A model generated the notes under the pieces. The model worked only from the letters and a program-made list of their open reading frames with translations. It was not told the origin of the DNA and made no database searches. This document shows, in pieces, positions 6,101 to 14,705 of a stretch of 15,888 nt of DNA. Every line of letters starts with the position of its first letter. The first letter of the stretch is position 1. This DNA is from CAZGSG01 sp964528095 (GTDB lineage Bacteria > Bacteroidota > Bacteroidia > Chitinophagales > Chitinophagaceae): NCBI GenBank assembly GCA_964528095.1, contig CAZGSG010000120.1:1-15888 (forward strand), given 5' to 3'. Position numbers and translations under genes: made by a program.

Positions 6101-8531
6101 TTATTCCATAAAAAATATCCTGGGTAAAAATGTCGACTGATGCATTGCGGGATACAGGCCGGCCTGTTTCGTCAAACACCGTTGTATAGAAGTTTGTCTG
6201 CAACGCGCCCATATTGGCATAGGTAGCCGGCACTTCATAGGTTTCTGAAGCATTACCCTGTTCATCTGTTTTTCCCTGCTTCACTATTTTATCAAAAAAG
6301 GAATTCTGATTAGCCAGTGAAAAATCATATCCTGAGAATTTTTCCGGTACAAACGCTTTTTGTTTTACCTGTATCTCTGTTTCATAGTTCCTGTTAGCTG
6401 CCGGTGGTCCGAAGAAATTCATCGCATTGATCGAAAGATCAGCAGACTCGCCTGCTTTTAAAGCTGTCTTATTGAGTTTTGTGTTTACCCTGATGCGGTC
6501 AGGCACAAATTCCTCGATGGAAAAATTCTTGGATGCCAGCAGTACATCGGTAGAATTATAAATTTCCAGGGTATACCCTCCTGTGATAGCTGCCACATCT
6601 ATGTCAACACTGCCTTCTATCGCACCTTCCTCATTCAGATTTTTCCTGAATGATTTAAGCTCTTTACCATTAGGCATCACAAATTTCATTTTCAGGGGAA
6701 TGTCACCTGGTGTTTTCCATTGCCTGTCACGCACGATCACCGAAAAGTTCACTTTTTCTCCCGGCCGGTAAATATCCCGTTCCGCGTAGATAAATGCATC
6801 AAGCCCGGACGCATTATTTCTTTTGCCGCCTACCTCAAACCTAGACACATTGACCCTTGTATTATTAAAAGGAAGATAGTTGAAGTCGTCTGCGGTTTTC
6901 GCAATGATCATGGCTGGACGAAACCCTTTGAAGTCTTTTTTGCTATAAGCGATCTCTGCTACACCATCCGCATTCGCTGCTCCGGTACCTATCAATTGAT
7001 TATTTGCCGCGTACACGGAAATATTGACACCACTTACCGGGCTTGCAGTTTTAATGGAATTGGTAAATATGAATATCTTATCCTGCCCCTCTTTCGCGAT
7101 CAGTCCAAGATCGGATAAAGAAATAAACCTGCTATCTTTTACCCAGTAATCTTCTGTAGAACGTATCACTACATGGTATACGCCCTTAAGATCAGGAAGC
7201 CTGTCTTCAAACTGTGATAGATTAAGCAATCGCCCGCCGCCGCTTTTGGGTAGTTCGCGGGTACTAATCTCCTTTTCATAGATCACATCGCCCAGTGTAG
7301 CATCGCCATTCCCTTCATCATAATAATCTCCTTCCCCCTCTCCATAACTGCTGTAACTGGCCCTGGTTTCCTGTGGATAATACCCATACCGTTGAGCCAT
7401 CAACAAGTTACTTTCATATATCTTGGATATGATCAATTTGACCTTTGGCACATTGGTTATTTGTACTTCAATATTGTTTGCACCTTTTTTGGACAGGTAT
7501 ACCGCCTTGCTATTGGTAAAGCTTATACTTGCTTCCAGTTCGCCAAACGCAACACTCCCCTTATAATCTTCTTTTAATACACCCCCGATCTTACCTCGCA
7601 CCCCTTTGGCAATAGTGATGGAATAACTTTTCTCCCGGTCAAACTTGTCGCTACGGATTGTAAACCCATTTTCAGCAGATTCGATCGTGAAACTTACTTC
7701 AGGATCAAACTTCACAAATGACTTAAGGCTTTCGCCGGTCAATTGCTGACTGGTAATGACATTGATCACTCCTTCCCCTCCATCATGTTGAGCAACCAGG
7801 CTCTGAATTAGCAATACATAGGGCGAGGGGATAGAAAAAGAAGCGCTGATCGCCTCCGTCGTTGGATTGTTACCAGTTTCAGGTTTTAATCCTTTGGCGA
7901 TCGTGATCTTTGCCTCCATGTCCTTATCCTCTGTTTTCAGTCCATTGATCCTGACACTTATTTTATCATCGGGTGACTGGGTGACGAGGTTGTAATCCAT
8001 TTTTTTGCCTTCCACTTCCACCGTTAGCCTGTCCTTTAATTCTGCCGGACTGATCTTATAGTTAAACAACAGGTCGATCTGCGGTACGGCTGTTGTACTC
8101 GTTTCACCTATCCATACTACCTGTGAGTTATCCAATATGAGATCAGGCGTATGAAAGCTGATCTTGTCACCGTCTTTTACTGAATTATACTTACTGAATT
8201 TTAATGTGGCACTTTTGACCTTTGCTTTATAAGATGTGGCAGGACTGAGTGGCTGAGATGGCGAAAACACCAGCTCATCAGGACTTTCCCAGCGAAACCG
8301 GCCTTTAATTGCCGGTTCAAACGAAACATAATCTGCAGAATCCCATTTATTGAGCATGGAATCCGTTACCATTCCCTGGTTAAAACGGAATTTAAGATTT
8401 CCCAGCAACGGCACTTCTCCTTTGGCATTTGTAAAGGAAAGGGTAACCGCATTTTGTTTACAGGCCGACAAAAAAATAGCAACCATCCCGATAATAACAG
8501 GAATAGCTACAAGACGATGTTTAATTCGCAT
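3114..8531 (-). CDS. yfhM: Alpha-2-macroglobulin family lipoprotein with thioester site
   Basis: The 1805-residue protein belongs to the bacterial alpha-2-macroglobulin family (E. coli YfhM is about 1650). A lipoprotein signal ends at LSAC with Cys24, so it should be membrane-anchored and periplasmic. Visible in order are N-terminal MG-type beta domains, an MG2-like segment with DIYRPGEKVNFS (near residue 580), a central segment with YWSGIKKTNGSG (near 1134) typical of the A2M domain, and the thioester motif CTEQ with Cys1348 and Gln1351 after QYPYG. Downstream lie the helical thioester domain (to about 1600) and a C-terminal beta domain. The intact CxEQ implies a working thioester for covalent capture of attacking proteases. 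A Gly/Tyr/Asp/Glu-rich patch near 400 is low in complexity. The ATG at 8531 is favoured because the lipobox follows at the right distance. The gene is divergent from pbpC, the classic partner gene. The symbol is by family resemblance. Confidence 0.94.
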   Translation of the reverse strand: MRIKHRLVAIPVIIGMVAIFLSACKQNAVTLSFTNAKGEVPLLGNLKFRFNQGMVTDSMLNKWDSADYVSFEPAIKGRFRWESPDELVFSPSQPLSPATSYKAKVKSATLKFSKYNSVKDGDKISFHTPDLILDNSQVVWIGETSTTAVPQIDLLFNYKISPAELKDRLTVEVEGKKMDYNLVTQSPDDKISVRINGLKTEDKDMEAKITIAKGLKPETGNNPTTEAISASFSIPSPYVLLIQSLVAQHDGGEGVINVITSQQLTGESLKSFVKFDPEVSFTIESAENGFTIRSDKFDREKSYSITIAKGVRGKIGGVLKEDYKGSVAFGELEASISFTNSKAVYLSKKGANNIEVQITNVPKVKLIISKIYESNLLMAQRYGYYPQETRASYSSYGEGEGDYYDEGNGDATLGDVIYEKEISTRELPKSGGGRLLNLSQFEDRLPDLKGVYHVVIRSTEDYWVKDSRFISLSDLGLIAKEGQDKIFIFTNSIKTASPVSGVNISVYAANNQLIGTGAANADGVAEIAYSKKDFKGFRPAMIIAKTADDFNYLPFNNTRVNVSRFEVGGKRNNASGLDAFIYAERDIYRPGEKVNFSVIVRDRQWKTPGDIPLKMKFVMPNGKELKSFRKNLNEEGAIEGSVDIDVAAITGGYTLEIYNSTDVLLASKNFSIEEFVPDRIRVNTKLNKTALKAGESADLSINAMNFFGPPAANRNYETEIQVKQKAFVPEKFSGYDFSLANQNSFFDKIVKQGKTDEQGNASETYEVPATYANMGALQTNFYTTVFDETGRPVSRNASVDIFTQDIFYGIKYDYYYYYPLNQPVKLQLVSVSKEGNPVNSTARVEVIKHEYNTVLTKSGSYFRYESQKSDKLMTESQLSVGSSTVYTYIPRSPGDYEVRIYRPGANSYVSRSFYSYGSWGGDNNSFEVSSEGNIEIEVDKKSKSYLNGESVTALFKTPFSGKMLVTMETDHVVSYQYVEVSNRTATLDLKLTGDHVPNVYITATLIKPHEASDIPLTVAHGFQNVMVEEKSRKIPVQIVAAKTARSKTRQKITVKATPGSYVTLSAVDNGVLQVSDFKTPDPYTYFYQKKALQVTAYDMYPLLFAEIRAKMSSTGGDADLLAKRTNPMPAKRIKVVSYWSGIKKTNGSGDADFDVDIPQFSGEIRLMAVSYKGQSFGAADNTMTIADPIVISTALPRFLSPGDTVSVPVTLSNTTDKPTNVTATINVEGAVKVVGGNNQSVALNAKSEGRAMFSVVADPSIGIAKVKIAVSGLGEKFEDATEISVRPPSTLQKVTGSGSIVAGNSQKITIGLSDFIPGSTEYSLIVSRSPALELGEQLRYLVQYPYGCTEQTVSSAFPQLYYGDMADLVKSNKQNKANANTNILEAIRKIKMRQLYNGALTLWDGEGKEDWWSTIYAAHFLLEARKAGFDVDNSLLETMLNYITNRLKNRETIMYYYNRTQNKKIAPKEVAYGLYVLALAGRTNIPAMNYYKSNPAMLALDSRYLLSAAYATAGDKKSFTAMLPSAFAGEESVPQTGGSYYSDVRDEAISLNALLDVDPSNAQIPVMAKHVSDKLKSRSWLSTQERAFAFLALGKIARTANNSTATAEIKVNGKTVAKVDGGQWKGDKAALSGANIEVVTKGSGRLYFFWEAEGISASGGYKEEDSYLKVRKRFYDRFGKPLTANTFKQNELIIIGITLEKSFSGSVENVVITDLLPAGFEIENPRTKEIPGMDWIKDGSTPTSLDVRDDRIHFFVDAYSNKQVYYYAVRAVSPGQYKMGPVSADAMYNGEYHSYNGAGTIRIVQ

Positions 8532-8828
8532 ATGATGATTTGGTTAAATGGTCCAATTATGAATGAGAAGTTAAAGAAATTTAATGAACCAACGTAGTTG
8601 GAACCCTTTTTTATAAAAAAGGAAATTTACTGTAGTAAAATCAGTCAGGGAGGTATATCTTTCGCTAGACCGGGATAACAGGGCAAGTCCATAAAGACCT
8701 TATAGAATTTGAATGAAAAGATAAGAAAGCCGTCAGTCTCGCATCCATAGAAAAATATAAATATTTGTTAAGTGCGCATTTCGCAAAAAAAAGATACAAT
8801 TTTGGATAGGATAAGTGGCCGGTGAATT
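8532..8828. promoter_or_regulatory. Shared divergent promoter region, yfhM and pbpC
   Basis: This 297-bp spacer has no plausible gene and must hold the promoters of both flanking genes. I could not assign a convincing -33/-7 pair on either side. TAAATTTC on the minus strand (8575-8582) and CAATTTTG on the plus strand (8797-8804) are only partial -7 matches. The left third holds three closely spaced dyads, listed separately. Confidence 0.5.
8589..8639. repeat. Cluster of three dyads in the yfhM-pbpC spacer
   Basis: Three inverted repeats lie within 51 bp. The first is CCAAC-GTA-GTTGG (8589-8601). The second is a perfect 18-bp palindrome, CCTTTTTTATAAAAAAGG (8605-8622). The third is TTTACT-GT-AGTAAA (8626-8639). 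They sit about 60-110 bp upstream of the yfhM start. They could be operators or a leader structure for yfhM. The middle one, being A/T-rich with a U-run, could also act as a weak terminator in either direction. Confidence 0.6.
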
Positions 8829-11150
8829 ATGAAATGGACAATCAGTAAACGATCTATTACTTTATTTTTAAAGCGTCTTGGTATTTCCCTGGTCGGACTG
8901 GTACTGTTGTTTTTTCTACTCAATCTTTTATTTCCACTGCGCGACTCAATCGAATACTCAACAGTTGTCACAGACAATAAAGGTGAGGTCATCAATGCCT
9001 ACCTTACCAGGGATCAGAAATGGCGGATGAAAACAGAGCTGGACGAAATTTCTCCATTACTTCGCAGAACCATCATTGCCAAAGAAGATAAATATTTTTA
9101 CTCCCACCCCGGCGTGAATCCATTTGCGGTAGGAAGAGCTTTTTTTAAAAATATCTTCCGCATGAAACGTACCTCCGGCGCCAGTACCATCACCATGCAG
9201 GTAGCAAGAGCGCTCGAACACCGGAAGAGAACTATTTTTAGTAAAATCATTGAAGTATTCCGGGCCCTGCAACTGGAAATGAGGTACAGCAAAGATGAGA
9301 TACTGCAGATGTATCTCAACCTTGTACCTTATGGGGGCAATATCGAAGGCGTAAAAGCGGCATCGCTTTTATATTTCAAAAAGAACCCCGATCATTTATC
9401 GCTGGCAGAAATAACGTCGCTGAGTATTATTCCCAACCGACCATCTTCGCTGGTAATCGGAAAAAACAATGACAGGATCGTAGAAGAAAGAAACCGCTGG
9501 CTCAGAAAATTCTCCAGCGAAAAAATATTCAGCGAAAAAGAAATTGAGGATGCGCTGGCAGAACCCCTTACGGCCACAAGAGGCGTGGTTCCTCATTATA
9601 TTCCCCATCTTGCCTATAAACTACGAAAACAGGGCGCCCATCTTATTCAAACGAATATTGTATTAAACACTCAACTAAAGACAGAAAAAATAGTAGAAGA
9701 TTATATTCGATCACAGCGACTGAAAAATATAAAGAATGCCGCAGTCGTGATCATTGATAACAAAACCCACCAGGTCATCACTTATATAGGTTCTTCCGGT
9801 TTTAAGGATACCGTGGACGGAGGCCAGGTAAATGGAGCCAACGCAATACGGCAGCCCGGTAGTACTCTCAAGCCTTTGTTATATGGGATGTGTTTTGATG
9901 AAGGTTTGCTGACACCCAAGACAGTGATAACAGATGTGCCCGTCAACTATGAAGGATACGCGCCCGAAAACTATGACGAAAAATTTAATGGCTATGTGTC
10001 CATAGAGTATGCATTGGCACATTCGCTGAACATCCCCGCAGTAAAAACACTAAAGCTACTGGGTCAGCAACGACTGATACAAAAACTAAGTACCTGTCAT
10101 TTCAGACAAATACAAAAAGACCAGCGCAAATTGGGTCTTTCATTGATCCTCGGAGGCTGTGGTACAACACTCGAAGAACTGACCGGCTTATTTTCTGCCT
10201 TCGCTAATGATGGCAATTATTTTACCCCCTCCTATTTTAAAGGAGACAATCCGGGTAATAAAATAAATGTGATCAGCCCTGCCGCGGACTATATGATCAA
10301 TGAGATCTTATCGAAAGTAGACCGCCCGGATTTCCCGGTAAACTGGTCATCGACTGAACGTATGCCACGTATTGCATGGAAGACCGGTACAAGTTACGGG
10401 CGAAGAGATGGATGGAGTATCGGCTATAATAAAAAATATACAGTGGGGGTCTGGACCGGGAATTTTTCAGGGGTAGGCGTTGCAGACCTGAGTGGCGCTA
10501 ATATAGCTACCCCATTGCTTTTCAAAATTTTTAATACCATCGATTATGATAGTGATGAAGAATGGTATACCCAACCAAAGGATTGTGATATCCGGCAGGT
10601 ATGCAGCGAAACGGGTTTAGTACCATCCGAACATTGCAGCAGCAGGGTGACTGATTATTTTATACCCCTGATCTCTTCTACAAGGGCATGTGCTAACTGG
10701 CAGGAGATTATGATCAGCGCCGACGAAAAAATTTCTTACTGCAAAAGCTGTGTGCCTGAAAACGGGTATAAGAAAAAATGGTATAAGGTAGTAGAACCGG
10801 ATATGCAGGCCTGGTTTGATGAGAACAGGATCTCCTATCAAAAGATACCATCACATAATCCTGATTGTGAACTGATCTTTAAAGGAAGTGCGCCTGTTAT
10901 AACTTCACCGGCCAATGGTACAGAATACCTGATTAGTAAAAAGAACCCCGATCCTTTGCAACTTGTCTGTAAAACAGCTAACGATGTGGCAAAGGTCTAC
11001 TGGTATATCAACAATAAATTTTATAAAAGTTGTAGCCCCGGTGAAAAACAATTTTTTATACCTGAAGAGGGCCCGGTAAAGATTTCCTGTACAGATGATA
11101 AAGGAAGGAACAGGGACGTGAAGATTACAGTAAGATATATTAACCTATAG
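8829..11150 (+). CDS. pbpC: Penicillin-binding protein 1C (bifunctional)
   Basis: This is a 773-residue class A PBP. After a short basic N-terminus, one membrane segment (about 10-36) anchors it. The glycosyltransferase 51 domain (about 50-230) has the catalytic Glu86 in EDKYFYSHPGV, plus GASTITMQVAR and MYLNLVPYGG. The transpeptidase domain has STLK (Ser345, Lys348), SLN (399-401) and KTGTS (Lys518), so both active sites look intact. A Cys-rich linker follows (CDIRQVCSETGLVPSEHC, later YCKSC). The C-terminal beta domain (about 680-770, APVITSPANGTEY) fits the BiPBP_C domain that distinguishes PBP1C from PBP1A/1B. It polymerises and may crosslink peptidoglycan in the periplasm. The divergent macroglobulin gene supports the PBP1C call. 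The ATG at 8829 places the basic stretch directly before the membrane helix. Confidence 0.95.
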   Translation: MKWTISKRSITLFLKRLGISLVGLVLLFFLLNLLFPLRDSIEYSTVVTDNKGEVINAYLTRDQKWRMKTELDEISPLLRRTIIAKEDKYFYSHPGVNPFAVGRAFFKNIFRMKRTSGASTITMQVARALEHRKRTIFSKIIEVFRALQLEMRYSKDEILQMYLNLVPYGGNIEGVKAASLLYFKKNPDHLSLAEITSLSIIPNRPSSLVIGKNNDRIVEERNRWLRKFSSEKIFSEKEIEDALAEPLTATRGVVPHYIPHLAYKLRKQGAHLIQTNIVLNTQLKTEKIVEDYIRSQRLKNIKNAAVVIIDNKTHQVITYIGSSGFKDTVDGGQVNGANAIRQPGSTLKPLLYGMCFDEGLLTPKTVITDVPVNYEGYAPENYDEKFNGYVSIEYALAHSLNIPAVKTLKLLGQQRLIQKLSTCHFRQIQKDQRKLGLSLILGGCGTTLEELTGLFSAFANDGNYFTPSYFKGDNPGNKINVISPAADYMINEILSKVDRPDFPVNWSSTERMPRIAWKTGTSYGRRDGWSIGYNKKYTVGVWTGNFSGVGVADLSGANIATPLLFKIFNTIDYDSDEEWYTQPKDCDIRQVCSETGLVPSEHCSSRVTDYFIPLISSTRACANWQEIMISADEKISYCKSCVPENGYKKKWYKVVEPDMQAWFDENRISYQKIPSHNPDCELIFKGSAPVITSPANGTEYLISKKNPDPLQLVCKTANDVAKVYWYINNKFYKSCSPGEKQFFIPEEGPVKISCTDDKGRNRDVKITVRYINL

Positions 11151-11190
11151 CAACAATATACTTAACTGGTAAAGAGCGTATTTTCTATAG

Positions 11191-12435
11191 CTACCGGGTC
11201 TTTAACCGGCGTACAAGCCAGGGAAGCGTTAGCCCCTGTCCAAGCAATGTAAACAAAACAACGACAATCGAAATAAATATGATCGCATTGCGCTGTGGAA
11301 ATGGACTACCATCTTTCAATGTTATCGGTAAACCAATGGCAATAGCCAATGAAACAATACCCCGCATGCCCGACCAGCTGATGATCAGGCTATTCTTAAA
11401 ATCCAATAAAGCCTGTTCTGTTATTCTGCCCTTTCCTTTCTTAAAAGCTTTTTGAAGATTGACCTGTTGTGAGAATACTCTTCCCATTCGCAGCAGCAAG
11501 GCCACTATGGTGATAATGAAAGCGTAACCAATATAAGGAAGCAACTGGTTTCCCGGAATACTGTCAATAACATAAGGAAGCTGGAGACCTATCAGGATAA
11601 AAATAAGTCCGTTCAATAAAAAGATGATCATATCCCATATGGACTTTGATTGATTTTTTAAACTCTCCGGAAAAATCTTATTACTAAACCGCGCGATTGC
11701 CAGACCAAGCATAACCACGGCAATAACGCCTGAAACATGCACTGATTCCGCCGCCAGGTAGGTGACAAAAGGCATCAGCATCATAAAACTGATGACGACC
11801 ATGCTGTTTTTATGTACCCGCTTGATAATAAAAGCCAGTAACTTACCCATAACCATCCCCATAACCACGCCTCCTGCCATGAGGCCAAGAAATTCCAAAG
11901 AAGCTTTCCAAAACACGAATGCGGTACCAGTGACCGCGCCAAGGGCAAACCGGTACGCAACCAATGCAGACGCATCATTGACCAGGCTCTCACCTTCGAG
12001 GATGGTAATAGTTTTATGAGACAGGCCCAGGCCTTTTGTAATACTCATGGCAGCAACGGCATCTGTAGCGGAGAGAATAGCGCCAAGCACAAATGAAAGT
12101 GGCCATGTCATTCCGGGAATCAGGTAATGGGCCGCTACCGCAATACCCGATGCTGTGACAAAAACCAATGAAATGGATAGCGTACCAATTGTATTGATAT
12201 TGGTTTTAAATTCACTAAAGGATATATTGAATGCTGCATCATAAAGCAGCGGGGGAAGAAAGATAAGAAACACCACTTCAGGGTTCAGGCTGATATTGGG
12301 AAGGGATGGAATAAATCCAATAGCGATCCCCGCAATGATCAGTAAAACCGGGTAAGGCAACCTGATTTTATCCGCAACAGCAGAAAGTCCTATCATAACA
12401 GCCATTATAAAAATGACGATCGTGTAATTTTCCAT
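11191..12435 (-). CDS. CPA1-family cation/proton antiporter
   Basis: The 414-residue, very hydrophobic protein has about 12 predicted membrane segments. It carries the CPA1 (Na+/H+ exchanger, NhaP-like) marks: FLPPLLYDAAFN (59-70), SATDAVA with Thr124-Asp125, and GESLVNDASALV with the Asn153-Asp154 pair typical of electroneutral exchangers. A WSGMRGIVSLA-type segment with the conserved Arg follows near residue 357. By family it exchanges Na+ (or K+/Li+) for H+ across the inner membrane for pH and salt homeostasis; the ion cannot be told from sequence. It stops almost at once after the last helix, so it lacks the cytoplasmic C-terminal domain of longer relatives such as E. coli YjcE. It is convergent with pbpC (40-bp gap) and lies 99 bp after the amine oxidase gene on the same strand. 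Confidence 0.93.
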   Translation of the reverse strand: MENYTIVIFIMAVMIGLSAVADKIRLPYPVLLIIAGIAIGFIPSLPNISLNPEVVFLIFLPPLLYDAAFNISFSEFKTNINTIGTLSISLVFVTASGIAVAAHYLIPGMTWPLSFVLGAILSATDAVAAMSITKGLGLSHKTITILEGESLVNDASALVAYRFALGAVTGTAFVFWKASLEFLGLMAGGVVMGMVMGKLLAFIIKRVHKNSMVVISFMMLMPFVTYLAAESVHVSGVIAVVMLGLAIARFSNKIFPESLKNQSKSIWDMIIFLLNGLIFILIGLQLPYVIDSIPGNQLLPYIGYAFIITIVALLLRMGRVFSQQVNLQKAFKKGKGRITEQALLDFKNSLIISWSGMRGIVSLAIAIGLPITLKDGSPFPQRNAIIFISIVVVLFTLLGQGLTLPWLVRRLKTR

Positions 12436-12534
12436 TTCTTATACCTTTACCTATTTGTACATTATTTCCCCGATGGCTTTATAATACATGCATTGTGTCA
12501 GAAGAATCCAAACAGATAGTATGGACCTCAATTT

Positions 12535-13896
12535 TTATTTGATCCTGCCGGCAGCATCTTCCCCTGTATTGATCGCGCCTTCCATAAATCCCTGCCAATC
12601 TGCGAGGTGTTCTCCTGCAAAATGGGTATGGATATGAGGGCGGTTAAGAACTGGACGTATGCGGAACCATTGCCCCTTTCCATAAATGGCATATGACCCA
12701 TGCGAGAATTCGTCATTCCCCCAGTAATAATTGGTTTGTTTTTCCAACAGCTTTTTTACGTCTCCAAAATAGGGTTGTAATGTTTGCTGTATCATGTCCG
12801 CTTTCCAGTCATCGCTTTGATTGGCTACTACAGCAGCCTTTTCGCCGATTGTATAGGAAATAAGCACGCCCTTGGAAGATGGTTGATTTTTAGTGGCGTG
12901 ATAAAAATAATGCGGTGACTGATCGGTGACCATATCAAAATCTTCTGCCTTCCAGAACCGTTCACTGAACAACAAAGGGTTTTTATTAATGCGCGCATAC
13001 TGCAATTCGTTCATTGCATTTACCTGGTCGGTGGGCAAACCGGGCTCCCATTTTATCTTACTTGCTGCAAAAGTGGGTATGGTGCAAATAATCTTATCCC
13101 CGGTAAATGATTGTCCATTATCACAGTAAACTTTCACCCCGCCCTTGCTGTTTTGTGTAATTCGATTTACGCTATGTTGTAGTTTAATCGTATCCAGCCC
13201 TATCTTCTCTGCAATTTTTTTAGCGAGCAGACTATTACCTCCTTTTATCTTCAGGTCCATTTCATTTTTTTCACTGCTTTCCGCATACTCCGCTAACGCC
13301 GCAAATGCGGATACATTGCGAATGCTTTCGCCAAAATCAGTGCTGTCCATCAGTTCGCGAATGTCCAGGTCACGCCCCTCGCAGCCATTATTCACCAGGA
13401 ACCGCCACCAGTCTGTTTTATCTATCCTGGACTTATCTGCCTGTGTTAAATTCTCATAATTGGCGATGATGGATTTGAACTTTTTTTGCCAGGCTTCGCT
13501 AAATGACCATTCGCCATTTTTATAATAGTTGCCCTTGTAAATAAGATGTGATTCAAACTGGTTATTTTCCAATTCAAGCCCAAACTCATTACAAAGATCC
13601 TGCATTCGCTTATGCGAATTACCGACCCATTCTGCACCCAGCTCAATTACCAGGTTTTCTTTTTCATCGATTGTATGTGAAAACACTCGCCCGCTTATCC
13701 TGTTACGGGACTCAAGGATCACGAAATCTATTTTCTTTTTGTATAAATGATAAGCCGCGGCCAGCCCGGCAAAACCGGCGCCGATAATGATCACTTTTGG
13801 CTTTTTGGGTATAAAGAAATTACTGAATGACGACGCCAGCAAAATGCCTCCTGTAGCAAGAGACGTGTCTTTGATGAACTGCCGGCGGGAAGTCAT
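12535..13896 (-). CDS. Tat-exported FAD-dependent amine oxidase
   Basis: The 453-residue protein starts with a twin-arginine signal: SRRQFIK (residues 3-9) then a hydrophobic stretch ending near residue 29. The dinucleotide-binding fold follows directly (VIIIGAGFAGLAAA, Gly39, Gly41, Gly44), ending with the ribose-binding Glu in FVILESRNRISGRV. The IELGAEWVG segment and the C-terminal HTHFAGEHLADWQGFMEGAINTG (written here in two parts: FAGEHLADWQ, then GFMEGAINTG) are the flavin-contacting ends of the monoamine oxidase family. It should oxidise an amine to aldehyde or imine with H2O2 release in the periplasm, with FAD loaded before Tat export. The substrate cannot be told; a polyamine, monoamine or L-amino acid are all possible. 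The ATG at 13896 fits the Tat signal. It lies 56 bp downstream of the DUF2807 gene and may be read from the same promoter. Confidence 0.88.
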   Translation of the reverse strand: MTSRRQFIKDTSLATGGILLASSFSNFFIPKKPKVIIIGAGFAGLAAAYHLYKKKIDFVILESRNRISGRVFSHTIDEKENLVIELGAEWVGNSHKRMQDLCNEFGLELENNQFESHLIYKGNYYKNGEWSFSEAWQKKFKSIIANYENLTQADKSRIDKTDWWRFLVNNGCEGRDLDIRELMDSTDFGESIRNVSAFAALAEYAESSEKNEMDLKIKGGNSLLAKKIAEKIGLDTIKLQHSVNRITQNSKGGVKVYCDNGQSFTGDKIICTIPTFAASKIKWEPGLPTDQVNAMNELQYARINKNPLLFSERFWKAEDFDMVTDQSPHYFYHATKNQPSSKGVLISYTIGEKAAVVANQSDDWKADMIQQTLQPYFGDVKKLLEKQTNYYWGNDEFSHGSYAIYGKGQWFRIRPVLNRPHIHTHFAGEHLADWQGFMEGAINTGEDAAGRIK

Positions 13897-13941
13897 TAGC
13901 GGTTAGTTTGTTTTTAAACCTCAAGGTGTATGAACCGCTAA
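13896..13941 (-). repeat. 9-bp inverted repeat just before the amine oxidase start
   Basis: TTAGCGGTT (13896-13904) and AACCGCTAA (13933-13941) are perfect reverse complements 28 bases apart, filling most of the gap between the DUF2807 stop and the amine oxidase ATG. The stem would include the first base of the start codon, so folding could hide the start. There is no U-run, so it is not a plain terminator. Confidence 0.5.
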
Positions 13942-13952
13942 GCTATAAAAAA

Positions 13953-14678
13953 TTATTCTACTTTCTTCACGCTTGCCGACCCGCTTACATTCTGGTTCAC
14001 AGATGCACTTCCTTTATATTTTACGCTGGCAGAACCACTTAATTCAATATCAATTTTTACACTTGCATGTACTTCGGCATCACCGGAACCGGAGATATCA
14101 ATGCGGGTATTCTCCGTCATTAAATCAAAACACTTGATATCCGTACTTCCTGAACCGTCTATATCAAGGTCTTTTGTTTCTCCTTTCAATGAAAGTGTGC
14201 TGGCTCCGCTAAGGTCCGCAGATATTTTAGGCGTCTTCAGGTCCAGGGTTACATCGCATGATCCGCTGAGGTGAATATCTACATCACCATCTGCGGTTAT
14301 TTTATTCTGGCCAATTATGCTACAGGCGCCTGATGCGTAAAATCCATCCAGTTTGGGTGCGCCTACGTATACTTTGATCCTTGCGCTGCTGGTAAGACTT
14401 GTATTATTTGCCTGCTTTATATATAGTTTGCCGCTATTTTCACTTACAAGAATAAATTCCTGCAGATTATCATCGGCCTCAACTTTTACCGAAAACGCAG
14501 AGTCCTGGGTTACAAATACCTCTATTCCACCACTTACATCTACTCCTGTAAAACCTGAGAGATTACGGGTCTGGGAAATCACATTTCCGCTTCCTTTTAT
14601 TCTTTTACTTCCGAGATAATGGCAGGATGAAAGTAAGAACGCTGAACAAACGGTAAGCACAACAAGAATACGCCTCAT
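13953..14678 (-). CDS. DUF2807 (head GIN domain) lipoprotein
   Basis: The protein has 241 residues from the ATG at 14678. A short basic start and hydrophobic stretch lead to the lipobox LSSC (Cys19), so it is probably a membrane-anchored lipoprotein. KGSGNVISQTRNLSGFTGVD (about 26-45) opens a DUF2807 domain, also called the putative auto-transporter adhesin or head GIN domain. The rest is a repetitive beta structure with recurring SG steps (SGACSI, SGSCDV, SGASTL, SGSGSTDI, SGSGDAEV, SGSASVKY, SGSASVKK), which suggests a beta-helix-like stack. Such genes are very common in Bacteroidota but the molecular role is unknown. The frame stays open upstream to 14819. I reject that start because it adds 47 residues before a complete lipoprotein signal. 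Confidence 0.9.
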   Translation of the reverse strand: MRRILVVLTVCSAFLLSSCHYLGSKRIKGSGNVISQTRNLSGFTGVDVSGGIEVFVTQDSAFSVKVEADDNLQEFILVSENSGKLYIKQANNTSLTSSARIKVYVGAPKLDGFYASGACSIIGQNKITADGDVDIHLSGSCDVTLDLKTPKISADLSGASTLSLKGETKDLDIDGSGSTDIKCFDLMTENTRIDISGSGDAEVHASVKIDIELSGSASVKYKGSASVNQNVSGSASVKKVE

Positions 14679-14705
14679 TTTTTTGATTTTGATAATAACA
14701 AATGT

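Noticed and set aside
6720..7118. 132-residue plus-strand open frame inside the macroglobulin gene
   Set aside because: It is antisense to a well-supported coding region and its product has no recognisable domain or signal; other antisense frames in 3625-8535 are rejected on the same grounds.
11151..11190. Terminator between pbpC and the antiporter gene
   Set aside because: The 40-bp gap shows only a repeated CTATAG and no stem with a T-run.
11191..14678. DUF2807, amine oxidase and antiporter as one new functional system
   Set aside because: They share a strand, but the gaps are 56 and 99 bp, the families have no known link, and nothing in the sequence shows co-function.
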